NCBI GenBank assembly: GCA_958510825.1
Contig: OY294045.1
Span: 12,203,916-12,267,915 of the forward strand
Source: Brachypterus glaber
Lineage: Eukaryota > Arthropoda > Insecta > Coleoptera > Kateretidae
Reading direction: 5' to 3'
Length of the DNA stretch: 64,000 nt
The translations under genes and the position numbers were made by a program. Positions 34,121 to 44,660 of this stretch are shown here, in pieces (within the stretch, counting starts at the first letter, position 1; each line of letters begins with the position of its first letter). Below the pieces are notes generated by a model. It had not been told where the DNA came from, ran no database searches, and saw nothing but the letters and a program-made list of their open reading frames with translations.

Positions 34121-36111
34121 AGTTAAGTTAAGTTCTTTATTACGGGATATCCCACTTTATAATACAATTTCAATATAGGTACAATATTTAAAAGTATCAT
34201 TATTAAAATACAATTTATAGATTTATATATATATAATATAACATAATAAAAAAATAATCGTAATGAAAGTTATAAGAAACAAATTTTAGAGAATGCGCTT
34301 AAGTTTTGACTTAAAGGAAGAAATCGATGTCCCCAGTAAATCAATAGTCCCAGAATATGAATTTGCTGATCTTAGAATTCTAGGTAATGGACTATTAGCA
34401 CCATAACTAGTTGAGTGGAATGGAATATAAAATAGCTCGAAGTTTCTTGTAGTCTGTTGAGGTATATTAAAATTAATCAATTTAAGTAGGGGAGGTGAAT
34501 CAATTTTACCAATAAGTAAATTGTGTAGAAAGCATAGATCCAAAAAAGTTCTGCGACAGCTTAGAGATTTTAAATTTAAATGCAATAGTATATTACATGA
34601 TAAATTTCGCCGATGACACGTCCTCATTGATTTCAGGAAAAACGCTTGAAGATGTAGAATCCTTTTCCGAACAAACAATGAATGCAATGGTGAGATGGTG
34701 CAATCAAAATCGACTAATTTTGAACGAGAGCAAAACAGTAAAAATTGATTTTTACAGGTCCACAAGAGCATTACCTGATAACTCTTCAATTTTATCAGTT
34801 AAGTTTCTAGGCTCTTTTCTAGATCAAAACCTTACATGGACTACTCAAATAAACCATGTTTGTAAAAAACTAAATAGTTGTTACTATGCATTGCTCAAAC
34901 TAAAGCCAAATATTTCTAGAAAGTCTGTTTTGCAAACGTACTACGCAATGGCTTACCCACATCTTTCATACAGTATCATCCTCTGGGGTCAAGCAGCAAA
35001 AACAGAAATAGAAAGAATATTTGTTGCCCAAAAACGACTTATTAGATTGATCTTTGACATAAAGTTTAGAGACAGTTGTAAAGATACATTTAAGGTAAAG
35101 AAATTGCTAACATTAACTTCCATATACATTCTTAAATGTGCCTCATATGCATTCGCAAATGATGATAAATTTCAAAAGAACCATTTTAATCATCGATATG
35201 ATACACATCAAGGTTCTGAAATACGTATTCCTCCTCACAAAACAACCAAGTATGAAAAATCACCGCACTATGCATGTTTAACTATTTTCAACAAACTTCC
35301 GAGTTCCTTAAAAGACATAAAAAATGTTAAAGCCTTTACCAAACAAGTCAAAGAGCTTTTATTCTAACATGCGTTCTACACTCTAGATGATTTTTTTGCC
35401 GTAAAAAACTTTTAACTTTTAATGTGTTTATTTATTTATTTATTGATTGTTCTATCTATTTAGTATATGTCTAGATATAATTTGTGTATTGCTTTTGTTT
35501 ATATATATTTTTTTTGACAAGTCTTATATCATGTATTGTGATCTAAAAGATTAATAAAATTCTATTCTATTCTATTCTATTCTATACTCATAATCAGCAA
35601 TAGTATGTCTACGACCTAACCTAAATTCAATATATCTTAAAAATCGATTTTGAACCCTTTCAATTAGATTAATATACATATTGACATATGGGGTCCAAAC
35701 TGAAGATGAGAATTCCAGTTGAGATCTGACCAGTGAGCAATACAATATTTTTAAGGTATTTACAGAAAAATCACTACAAGATCTCAGCATAAATCCTAAC
35801 ATTCTATTGGTTTTGTTTACCATATTAATAATATGACTACTAAATTCAAAATATGTGTTAATGGTTATGCCCAGATCTTTAAGTTCTCCTACAATTTTTA
35901 AATTAATATTGTTTATTTTGTATGTATATTGAATAGGTGATTGACATCTGGAAAAAGTTATAGACATACATTTGTTTACATTCAACGCCATTCCATTTTT
36001 TTGACACCAGTCAAACAGTTTGTTTAATTCTTGTTGAAGAAGCCATGCATCGATATAATCCTGTATAATTCTAAAAATTATTAGGCCGTCAGCAAAAAGT
36101 AAGAATAAGCA
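34121..36111 (-). pseudogene. 5'-truncated LINE interrupted by a second LINE
   Basis: The minus-strand protein starts in the reverse transcriptase catalytic block near 36100 (LLFADGLIIF, where the second catalytic aspartate of FADD is glycine), continues through LNVNKCMSITFSR, ELKDLGITIN and SLVRSQLEFSSSVWTPYV, and reaches ADYEY at about 35580. It resumes at about 34592 with ILLHLNLKSLSCRRTFLDL and ends with the typical C-terminal region (stop at 34286). A plus-strand LINE occupies 34594-35583. The 3' tail is a TTAAC/AAGTT run (34121-34135). The whole fragment is bounded by a 14-bp target duplication GTGTG(T/C)CTTTGTTA (34107-34120 and 36112-36125) with one mismatch. It is a Jockey/CR1-type relic and inactive. 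Confidence 0.88.
34594..35583 (+). pseudogene. 5'-truncated LINE nested in the opposite-strand LINE
   Basis: The frame starts at the catalytic block (INFADDTSSLIS, ATG at 34597 is only the truncation point) and runs open to TAA at about 35367: NESKTVKIDFYR and VKFLGSFLDQNLTW (domains D and E), then thumb and C-terminus (LSYSIILWGQAAK, IFNKLPSSLKDIK). Fingers, palm A and B blocks and the endonuclease are absent. The 3' untranslated region ends in AATAAAATTCTATTCTATTC, with the pentamer tail reaching 35583. The target duplication is only 2-4 bp (ATAT-like), unusually short for a LINE. The frame is intact, so insertion is younger than the host LINE's decay or was already truncated when it landed. 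Confidence 0.88.
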
Positions 36112-36125
36112 GTGTGCCTTTGTTA

Positions 36126-36621
36126 TTTATACTACGCACACTTTTTGTTCAGTGTGGTTATAGTTTACAGAAATTTAACAGTAAACTTTTGAATACAAAA
36201 ATAATATATTTTTTATTCTAAAATTGTATTTAAACTTAAACAAATGATCCAAATACACGAGTGTTATTACACATTTGTTAAAATTTAGACAAAAAGGCTT
36301 CTCATGTCGAGAGTCGTGAAACCCCTCTATCCATTAATAAGAATTATGTATCCATATTATTCACATGTGCTATTTGCTACAAGATATGAAGGTATCACAT
36401 GGTTTAACATCCTTTTACAATGTCTTGTGAAGAATTTTGTACCTTAATAATAAATTATAAACATAACAACATGCCATCACCAGTTTTCCCAAAAAGGCGA
36501 AGACAAGTTAAAATTTAGGTATATTTACATGTTATTTATTCATAATGACCGAAAATAGATGGAAATATCATAAAGTCTAGTATATATTTTTTTGTTAAAA
36601 ATAAAAAAAATATTATACTTT
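36126..36621. other. Intergenic, no gene
   Basis: AT-rich flank of the LINE; nothing recognised. Confidence 0.35.
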
Positions 36622-37595
36622 AACTTAAGATATGTAATGCTACGCATTTCATTATATACTATTCACAGTAAATGGCATGTTGCATTTTCCCAAAAAAATT
36701 TAAAAAAGATAAAAAAAGCTTTAACCTCTTGTCTACCAGTTTATCAAATTTGTAACAAACCCAATTAAATAAGAAAATAAATAAAATATTTAAAAAGTAT
36801 CAGTTTTCGCCATTGTATTATGTTTGTAAACTAATATGCTAAAGGATTTTAAGGCACAAACCACCCCCATCAATTATATTTTTTTATGAAACACGTGTAA
36901 AATAAACTTCTCAGCAAATTAAGTGGATCAATAAAAAAATTGACATTTTTTAAATCACTATATTTTAAAGACCTCTAGCCCGTTTTAAATCATTTACCCA
37001 AAAGATGGCTTTATTTTGCAATGATAAAAATTAAAAAAAAATTAAACAAAATATACATTATTATTGACTTAACTTCCTATTTTTAACTTATTTAATTTTT
37101 TCTTATTAACATTTCATAATGCAGTATACAAGAAGTTAAAAAAATTTTCAACATTTTTTTTGCCAAAAACGAAAAAATAAAAAAAATAGATTAAATTTAT
37201 TTTTTTTAATTTTCATTTTTTTTTTAATTTCTTTTGGCAAAAAAAACAAAAAAAAACAAAAAATATATACTTTTTTAAAAGTTTAGCTCCCAATAACTTA
37301 TTTGTTTTTTGGGGGGATTACTTTAAAAAGCAATAGAGATCTTCCCCTCATAGAACTTGATTTTTCCTGAAAATTTCAAGTCGATCGGAATGTTGATTTA
37401 TGAGTTATCGTGTTAACAATCGTGGCATTGGATGGACGGATGGACAGACGGATAGAAGAACTATACTATTTTTTCATGAAACAAATTTATATCCGAGAAT
37501 GGTTTGTCTAGAACGATTTTAGAAAATTTTGGAAAATTCGAAACTACCGTAATATACTATTCTAGGGCAGGGGCTGTGAATAGTATAATACATAG
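36622..37595 (-). repeat. MITE family E, copy 5 (long)
   Basis: Reverse orientation: starts AAGATATGTAATGCTACGCA, CATTATATACTATTCACAG, and ends CTAGGGCAGGGGCTGTGAAT then AGTATAATA. The middle (36740-37280) is A/T homopolymer-rich, and 37300-37480 has the shared TTTTTCCTGAAAATTTCAAG and GGACGGATGGACAGACGG phrases. It is non-coding. Confidence 0.75.
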
Positions 37596-37672
37596 CAAAC
37601 TCTAAAATGTAACAAATTAAGAAAAAAATAAACAATTATCTTGGGTGGTAAGATTATAGCGACCTTACCCTA

Positions 37673-38494
37673 CACTGTAAAAACAGCATGTAAAATAATG
37701 TAAAAATACATGAATTTACATAGTACAGAATAGTAAATTTACTATTCTGGACTATGCATAATTCATGAATTTATGTAAAAGAATGTAAAATAATGTAAAA
37801 CAATATAAAAGAATGTAAAAGAATGTTAAATAATGTAAAAAATATATTTACATTGATTTACATATTTTTACATGATTTTACAATGTCGGGCTATGTTATT
37901 TTAAGACGCGCGTGCGCTTTGGACAATAACCACCAAGAAGGCGTCGCATCATGAGACGGACCATTTAATATTGTTATTGTTACAGAGATAGCGACGCATG
38001 CTGCTAGGTTAAAGTGTTAAAAGTGTAAAAAAAGGTAAATATTATTTGTGTACGATATTTAAATGCTTTATTTGTGGCCTAAAATTTACGTTCATTATAA
38101 ATTACGATCTTTATCAACCAATAGATCTTTAAAGAAAGATTTAAACAGTTTATACTCGTATTAAGGGTGCAAATCGTTTGGTTTATTAAACCAAATGAAC
38201 TTTACGCTACGATATTTCAGAAAAGCTTTGACACAGAGACTTGTAATTTGGAACAAACATTTTTTAAGTAGTAAATATTTTTTTTCAAATTTCAAGTCCA
38301 AACCATTTTGGACTATGTAATTTCTAACGTTCCGGTCTATGCAAAATATTACCATTCTGGACTATGTAATTTTTACCGTTCCGGTCTATGCAAAATATTA
38401 CCATTGTGGACTATGTAATTTTTACCATTCCGGTCTATGGCAACATATTACCATTTACGGACTATGGAATTTAATGTAATTTATTTTTACCGTG
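37673..38494 (+). mobile_element. Tc1/mariner-type MITE with two internal repeat arrays, copy 1 (822 bp)
   Basis: TA flanks both ends (37671-37672, 38495-38496). Ends are CACTGTAAAAAC and the inverse of TTTTTACCGTG. One arm is a run of TGTAAAATAA-like units (37690-37870); the other has three units of about 62 bp built on CCGGTCTATG, TATTACCATT and GGACTATG (38310-38460). A reverse-orientation copy lies at 56615. The interior includes a GC-richer block (37905-38000) with GCGCGTGCGCTTTGG. No transposase. Confidence 0.85.
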
Positions 38495-38869
38495 TACACT
38501 CATTGTACTGTAAAATTTGTATTTAATTTCACAAAAGGAAATAAAATGGCCAAATTACCTCAGCATTTTTTAAGGTGTGTACGCACGTGTAGCGCTACAT
38601 GTAATAAGTTAATCCCTATGGACTCAAATATCATAAAAGTGCATAAATTACCGGAAATTACCGTACTGTACCACAGAACAGTCACCTGAGTCAACATGTA
38701 ACATTACGGTATACTGGCACCATATAGGTGTGGTGCTGTTTGCTTATTATTGACGAAGAGAGCCTATTCAGTTGGGATAATTAATTATTTCAGTATAATA
38801 TGTATTAACACCGAAAAAGGACCTTGTTTGAAGTTCACAGTAGAAATAAACGATTTTTAAATTAAATCG

Positions 38870-38945
38870 CATAAAGGATATAAAGAATTTTCACTTTCGG
38901 GTTTAGACCATGTTGATGGATTTTCACTTTCTGACGACTAGTCTC
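38870..38945 (-). repeat. Relic of the hammerhead-like repeat seen at 56.3 kb
   Basis: On the minus strand this reads AGTAAGAGACTAGTCGTCAG, AAAGTGAAAATCCATCAAC, ATGGTCTAAACCCGAAAGTG, AAAATTCTTTAT, closely matching the insertion at 56260-56362 but with the stem and GAAACG core mutated. It lies about 1 kb downstream of the Penelope-like fragment on the same strand. Confidence 0.7.
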
Positions 38946-39908
38946 TTACTGCTAGATACTGAGTTAAATCGGTGCCCCAAAATGGAATAGGGTCGGTTTA
39001 AAAGGTTAAGGTCTGGAATAAAACACTGCTAATTCACTTATATTTTCCAAAATCCGAATGTCTGTCAAATGAACCCGAGTCATGAAAATCCCAAAAAGTC
39101 CAAATCTGTTATTTAAAAGATGCGAATTAATAAACTAATAAAATACCATATTAATTCGACTTACCTACACCAGAGTATTATTATTAAATAAGATTAATAA
39201 TCGAATTATCCCTGAGGATGCGTAAGGAAATTAAAGATTTATATTCCACACACTGTTGATGTCAAATCAAGAAAATAAAAAAGAAATGACAATAGCCAAT
39301 CAATTATAAAATAAATATCCCTAAATAAATTAAAGATTATTCAAGGTCAAGTTTTGGGTTCCTTTGACAGACATAAACAATGACAAAAATGAGGTGTAAA
39401 ATATAGGTATATAAACATCATAATACATCTTCAAGAAAACTTCAGAGTTTTGAATCCACTTGTGTCACAATTTATGAAGAGTTGCGGTTATTCACCCGTG
39501 ATGAGGTTTTGCCTATCAATGATTTCGATATTGCAGATATCGATACCCCCAAGCAACAAAGCCGTAACTCATATATTGTCATTTTTCACGACAGCTAAAT
39601 TTCTAAAATATTTTTTTTCATCATTTAAGGGTGGGTAAATGATTGAAGTGGAAAAGGAAGTCATGTGATACATCATTTGAAAGCTTATAAAATTCTCTAT
39701 TTAACTGTTTAAGTATTTATTGTTTATTTACTGTTTGTTTCTGATAATATTCAAGTTTAGAATTTCTTACTTTAGTGATTTTAAGTAAACTTTTGCTTAA
39801 AGTGGACTGTGGAGAAACCTGAGTAGTACCACCATGTGTGTCTTTTTTCAAGGCGTTTACCTATGAGTATAACTCAAAATGGGTCTAACTTGAGTTACAT
39901 CCTTGTTG
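38946..39908. other. Intergenic, possibly 3' region of the Penelope-like relic
   Basis: No frame or repeat was recognised. Position downstream of the Penelope-like fragment makes untranslated element sequence possible. Confidence 0.25.
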
Positions 39909-40275
39909 CTTGGGAGTGTCGATATGGTAACCAGTGTCCCGATTGATTTTATTTGGATGCTTAAAGATTTCTATTAATTCCCGGATCTTTCTTGGACTTT
40001 GTGACTTTGTGACGTCAGTGTCTCATTCTCAGATTGAAACGAGTATAGAATTGTTTCTCTTAGTTTCACCTATGTAAACTGCACCACAGGAGCAGGGTAT
40101 TTTATATACGCCTTCCGAACTCAGGGGTATTTTACCTTTTGTTGAAGTCAAACATTGGCACAGTTTTTGATTGAAATGAAACATGGGCTTAATATTTCAC
40201 TTCCTCAAAAGTTTACCTATTTTATCCGTGATACCGTTTACATAAGGAAGTATAACTTGTATCTGCCAGGAGACG
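39909..40275 (-). pseudogene. Penelope-like element: C-terminal linker and GIY-YIG endonuclease relic
   Basis: Read on the minus strand from about 40275: QIQVILPYVNGITDKIGKLL, a stop, then a stretch with KLCQCLTSTKGKIPL, then GVYKIPCSCGAVYIGETKR (about 40055-40115), the GIY-YIG nuclease signature with the cysteine pair and the Y-I-G and Arg characteristic of Penelope-like elements. After two stops the end is recognisable again: RKIRELIEIFKHPNKINRDT. In the family this nuclease nicks target DNA for retrotransposition primed at the nick. The reverse transcriptase domain that should precede it is missing, and at least three in-frame stops make it inactive. Confidence 0.82.
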
Positions 40276-41071
40276 GAGAAATAATTTTTTTAAGGGAGCT
40301 TGAATTTGCTAATTTTTTGCTAAAAACTTGAATAACTTAAAAGCTACCGGAGATAGACATATAGTATTACAGATTAAATTAAAGAAAATTTAATGCAGAT
40401 TTTAAAATTAATAAATATATGAGGTGTTCCATTTAAAAAATCAAAGTTGAGTAACACTTCCGGTACAACCGAAAGTGACACAATCATGTAAATATTTTTA
40501 ATCGATTGGCTTTATTCAAAAACCTTAGAGTGCAAAATATTAGATTTTTAAAATTATTGGTTCTCCATAAACTTTTAATAGGCCACTTCTGTGAACAAGC
40601 CTGTATATATATGATTTTCTTATTAATATTTTAAATCACAATAAGAAAAAAATATTTACCACAAAAAAAAATTATAGGTGGCTTTAATTTTGACATTTTT
40701 TTTGGATTATCTTGCTGCTTTTTTAACTTTACAAACTTTACAAATGATAAATAGAACTTTTGTAACGCAGAGGTTAATCTCAGTTTGGTGCAGAAAGCTC
40801 TTTTATTCACAAGCATACAGAAAAACGTCCTTTATATGCATTATAAAAAGCAAAATCTATAATTATTATGTATGTGTAACTAACTAAGGCCCTTTTTCTA
40901 CGTAAGTAAACTATTATTTCAGTTTTATATGGACACTACCGAATGCCTTTGGGAAAAGAACATAAATTTGCCGTGAAAATAAAACACCAGGAGTGTATAA
41001 AATAATATTTGCATATTAAATAATATATGTCGCACACTCACGTATTCTGTTGAATAAAAAATAAAAAACAA
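40276..41071. other. Intergenic, no gene
   Basis: AT-rich; only overlapping chance frames at 40631-40887. Confidence 0.35.
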
Positions 41072-41520
41072 GCCGTGAAGATATGTAATACTAAGCATAT
41101 ACTATTCACAGTAAATAGTATATTGCATTTCCCAAATATTCAAAAGAAAAATATAAAACAAATTATTTTTTTTAACGTTAACCCCCCATAACTTATTTTT
41201 TTTTGTTTTTTTTTTGTTGGATTACTTTCAAAAACATTATTGATCTTCTTCTCATAGAACCTGATTTTTCCTGAAAGTTTCAATACGATCGGATCATTCG
41301 TTCTTGAGTTATCGTGTCTACAAAAATCGTAACATCGGACACATGGACGGACGGACGGACATTTGAAAAAATAAGTTGCTTATTTTTCATGAAACAAATT
41401 TATATCCAAGAATTTTTTGTCTAGGAGGATTTTTAAAATTTTCTGAAAATTCGAAACTACTGTATAATCCTAGTATACTTAATACTATCCTAAGGCAGGC
41501 GCCGTGAATAGTATAATAAT
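41072..41520 (-). repeat. MITE family E, copy 6
   Basis: Starts GCCGTGAAGATATGTAATAC, passes ACTATTCACAGTAAATAGTA, GTCTACAAAAATCGTAACAT, GGACGGACGGACGGACAT, and ends CAGGCGCCGTGAATAGTATA. It is one of the cleaner copies. Confidence 0.78.
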
Positions 41521-42070
41521 GGCATACAAAAATGTATATTAAATAAAATAAAACATTTAAAGTTGGAAGTTTAAAATTAAGTTTTCATTTTTATATTCTT
41601 TTTTAATTTTTGTTATGGCACTGTTTCGAAAGTTCTAGGGAATAAAATTATAACAGATTTTATTGTCACCTAATTTACTGTTAAAATTTTACTAACTGGC
41701 ACCTGTGAGCTGAGGCAAGGGGAAGAGAAAAGGTAAAATATTGTGTGTGTTTTATAGGCTTTTTACATTCCAAGCATTCCGGCCAGGTGACAGTTCGAAA
41801 AAATCAGAAAGTAAATTAGTATACCGATCTATCTAGGTGCACTGAAAGCTTGTTAAAAATCGATTAGGATACTCTAAAAAGTTAGAAGAAGGCTATAGGG
41901 GAATAACCATCAAAGTCACACTGTGCATAAAGTCGCTTTTACAATCAAGAGAACCAATCAAACTCTTTGAAAACTAAATTTATTAATTTTTTGTTTAATT
42001 ACATACGTCTTTTTAAAAAGGCAAAGAGTCTATAACAAGTAAAATTTACGCTACCTGTTATATTATTTAA
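41521..42070. other. Intergenic, no gene
   Basis: AT-rich between two E copies. Nothing recognised. Confidence 0.35.
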
Positions 42071-42596
42071 CAAGCCGTGAAGATATGTAATGCTACGCAT
42101 TCCATTATATACTATTCACAGTAAATGTTATATTGGATTTTCCCAAATTACTTGAAATTTTTTTTTCAAAAAAAATTAAAAAAATTTAAAAAAAAATAAT
42201 TTTTTTTCTAATTTTCGTTTGGCGAAAAACGATAAAAAAATTGAAAAAAATTTTTTTCAAGAAAACAAAACAAAAATATTTTTTTTTTTAAATTAACAAT
42301 TTTTTTTTAAATGAAAAAAAAAATTAAAAAAAACATTGAAAACAAAATTTAAAAAAAAATCAAAAAAAAAATTCAATTTTTTTTATTTTTTTTTTATTTT
42401 CTTTTTGCGAAATACAAAAAATAAAAAAAAATAAAAAATGATAATTTTTTAATTTTTAAAAAAAGTTTAATCCCCTAAAACTATCTTGTTTTTGGGGGGA
42501 TTACTTTCAAAATTGGTAGAATTGATTCAAGAATTTTTTGAAAATTTAACCGTGTAATACTATTCTAGAGCAGGAGCTGTGAATATTATAATAATA
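42071..42596 (-). repeat. MITE family E, copy 7 with expanded A/T tracts
   Basis: Starts GCCGTGAAGATATGTAATGC and ends near AGAGCAGGAGCTGTGAATAT. The middle has decayed to long A and T homopolymer runs (42170-42470) that can pair as inverted repeats. The right half is partly deleted. Confidence 0.7.
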
Positions 42597-42805
42597 TACA
42601 ACTGTAATACTACATCATTTCTAATTAATATTATATAATAATTATTATTAGAGTACTTTAAAAAGCTTTGATTGGTTCTCTTGCCTTTATTAAATCGTTC
42701 TTATGCACAATTTGTGTGACTTTGATCGTTATTCCCCCGTACCCTCCAGTTTTGTGTATAAACCATTGTTTCTGATAAGCACAGTCATTTTGGCAGGACA
42801 AAAAA

Positions 42806-43855
42806 TAATAGTATATTAAAGTACTAGTTTCATAACATACGTTTGTAGCGCACGAGTACAAGTTTAGAAAACGAGCCGCTTGCGGTGAGTTTTCTAAAGT
42901 ACTAGTGCGCTAAAAAGGTGTTATGAAACGAGTGCTTTATACAATTTTTTCTATTTTGCTCTAAAATTTTAAAAAACTTACATTTAAATTGATGACTGAT
43001 TTAGGGATTTTTGTTTCGAATTAGCATTACAGTTTTCGTTTGGACTTTATTAAAATTCTAAGATCGAATATTATTTTGATATATTTTATAGTCAATTCTT
43101 GTCTTTTCCACTGCAAGTAACCAAGCCACAATTTTAACAGGGTAAAACATAACCTAAACACAAAATTTTGTAGAAAATTAAACTTTAAACCGACGTTCAC
43201 AATTGCACGGCAAACGTCAAGAGATAGACTTTTGTCTGTTGCCAACCCAAAAGAAAAAAAAAGTAGAGACCTCTTATGTTTTGAATTGGCATTACAGTTT
43301 TCGCCATGTTTAAAATTCTAAGAACGAATATTATTTTGATATATTTTATAGTCATTTCTTCTCTTTTCCACTGCAAGTAACCAAGGCACAATTTTAACAC
43401 GGTAAAACATAACCTAAACACAAAATTTTGTAGAAAATTAAACTTTAAACCGACGTTCACAATTGCACGGCAAACGTCAAGAGATAGACTTTTGTCTGTT
43501 GCCAACCCAAAAGAAAAAAAAGTAGAGACCTCTTATGTTTCGAATTGGCATTACAGTTTTCGCCATGTTTAAAATTCTAAGAACGAATATTATTTTGATA
43601 TATTTTATAGTCATTTCTTCTCTTTTCCACTGCAAGTAACCAAGCCACAATTTTAACAGGGTAAAACATAACCTAAACACAAAATTTTGTAGAAAATTAA
43701 ACTTTAAACCGACGTTCACAATTGCACGGCAAACGTCAAGAGATAGACTTTTGTCTGTTGCCAACCCAAAAGAAAAAAAAGTAGAGACCTCTTATGGGCT
43801 ATAAAAAAACATGCAAAATGCGTGTGATTATGAGCTTATAAGAGTCGCTAAATAG
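42806..43855 (+). repeat. Dispersed repeat family G, copy 2, with a 260-bp triplication
   Basis: Begins AATAGTATATTAAAGTACTAG and ends AGAGTCGCTAAATAG. Between about 43015 and 43797 a unit of about 260 bp is repeated three times; anchors CACAATTGCACGG start at 43198, 43458 and 43717. Units 2 and 3 are nearly identical, unit 1 is more diverged and carries GTTTGGACTTTA at 43038 where the others read CCATGTTTA. Each unit keeps a minus-strand frame, but its start is TTG and it is a by-product of the repeat. Confidence 0.88.
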
Positions 43856-44384
43856 AAAAAAGCACTTTTTGTAACTTGGATGTATATATTTCTCATGGTA
43901 GCGCCTTCGCCATACTTTTAAATCTTAAAACATATCACACACAAAAATAAAAATATCTTGTTAGTTAAAACAGGTGTTCAAAAAATTTCAAATTGACATT
44001 CAAGCAGGCATTATTTTACACATAAGTGCATAAAAGAATTTAAGTTTTACGCAACTGTACCTGAAAGAAAGTCAAAAGCTAATTATTTGATGTCACACGG
44101 TAGGTTTTAAAACATTTAAATTCGACTAAAAACCACACGGAATACTCTTGCATAATATTGTCGTAGGATGTATATGGAGTAAAAAATCGAAATCACGAAA
44201 TCTGGGAAACCCCCGTTTTTTTTCTCTTAGTATAAGTAACAGAAAAAAAAATTGCACCAAATTGTAGCTTAAGGTATGCCGTTTTTTAAAAAGTGTTGGC
44301 TTTTTGTCGATTTTTTGGTTTTGCCAATAAAAAAAATAATACGTAAAATCATGCATGGCTGAATAATAAAAAATTGGCCTTTTT

Positions 44385-44660
44385 ATCTCACATTTTTCGA
44401 ACGGGAGGTCGTAGAAACTCGAAATTTAGTATGTGACAAACTAAAATTAACAAAACCAAAAAACAAGATGGTCGTCCCGTCAAAGTCATATCTTTTAAAC
44501 GAGAGGTCGTAGAAACTTGAAATTTAGTATGTAGGGTGGTATGTATTTGGTATGTAATGACAAACAAAAATTACCAAAACAAAAAAAACAAGATGGCAGA
44601 CCTGTACATGTATATCTTTCGGATGGGAGGTCGTGGAAACATGAAATTTGGTATGTAGTT
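44385..44660. repeat. Diverged tandem repeat, three units of about 100-120 bp
   Basis: The phrase GGGAGGTCGTAGAAACTCGA, AATTTAGTATGT recurs at about 44400, 44500 and 44625, each followed by an ACAAGATGG phrase. Similar wording (AAATTTGGTATG) is common in dispersed repeats. Confidence 0.65.

Noticed and set aside
42170..42470. Long A/T inverted runs as a hairpin gene
   Set aside because: They are homopolymer decay within a family E copy, not a specific structure.
43027..43764. Three similar minus-strand frames as a small gene family
   Set aside because: They follow the 260-bp triplication, begin with TTG, and the single-unit copies at 27 and 60 kb do not keep an intact equivalent.
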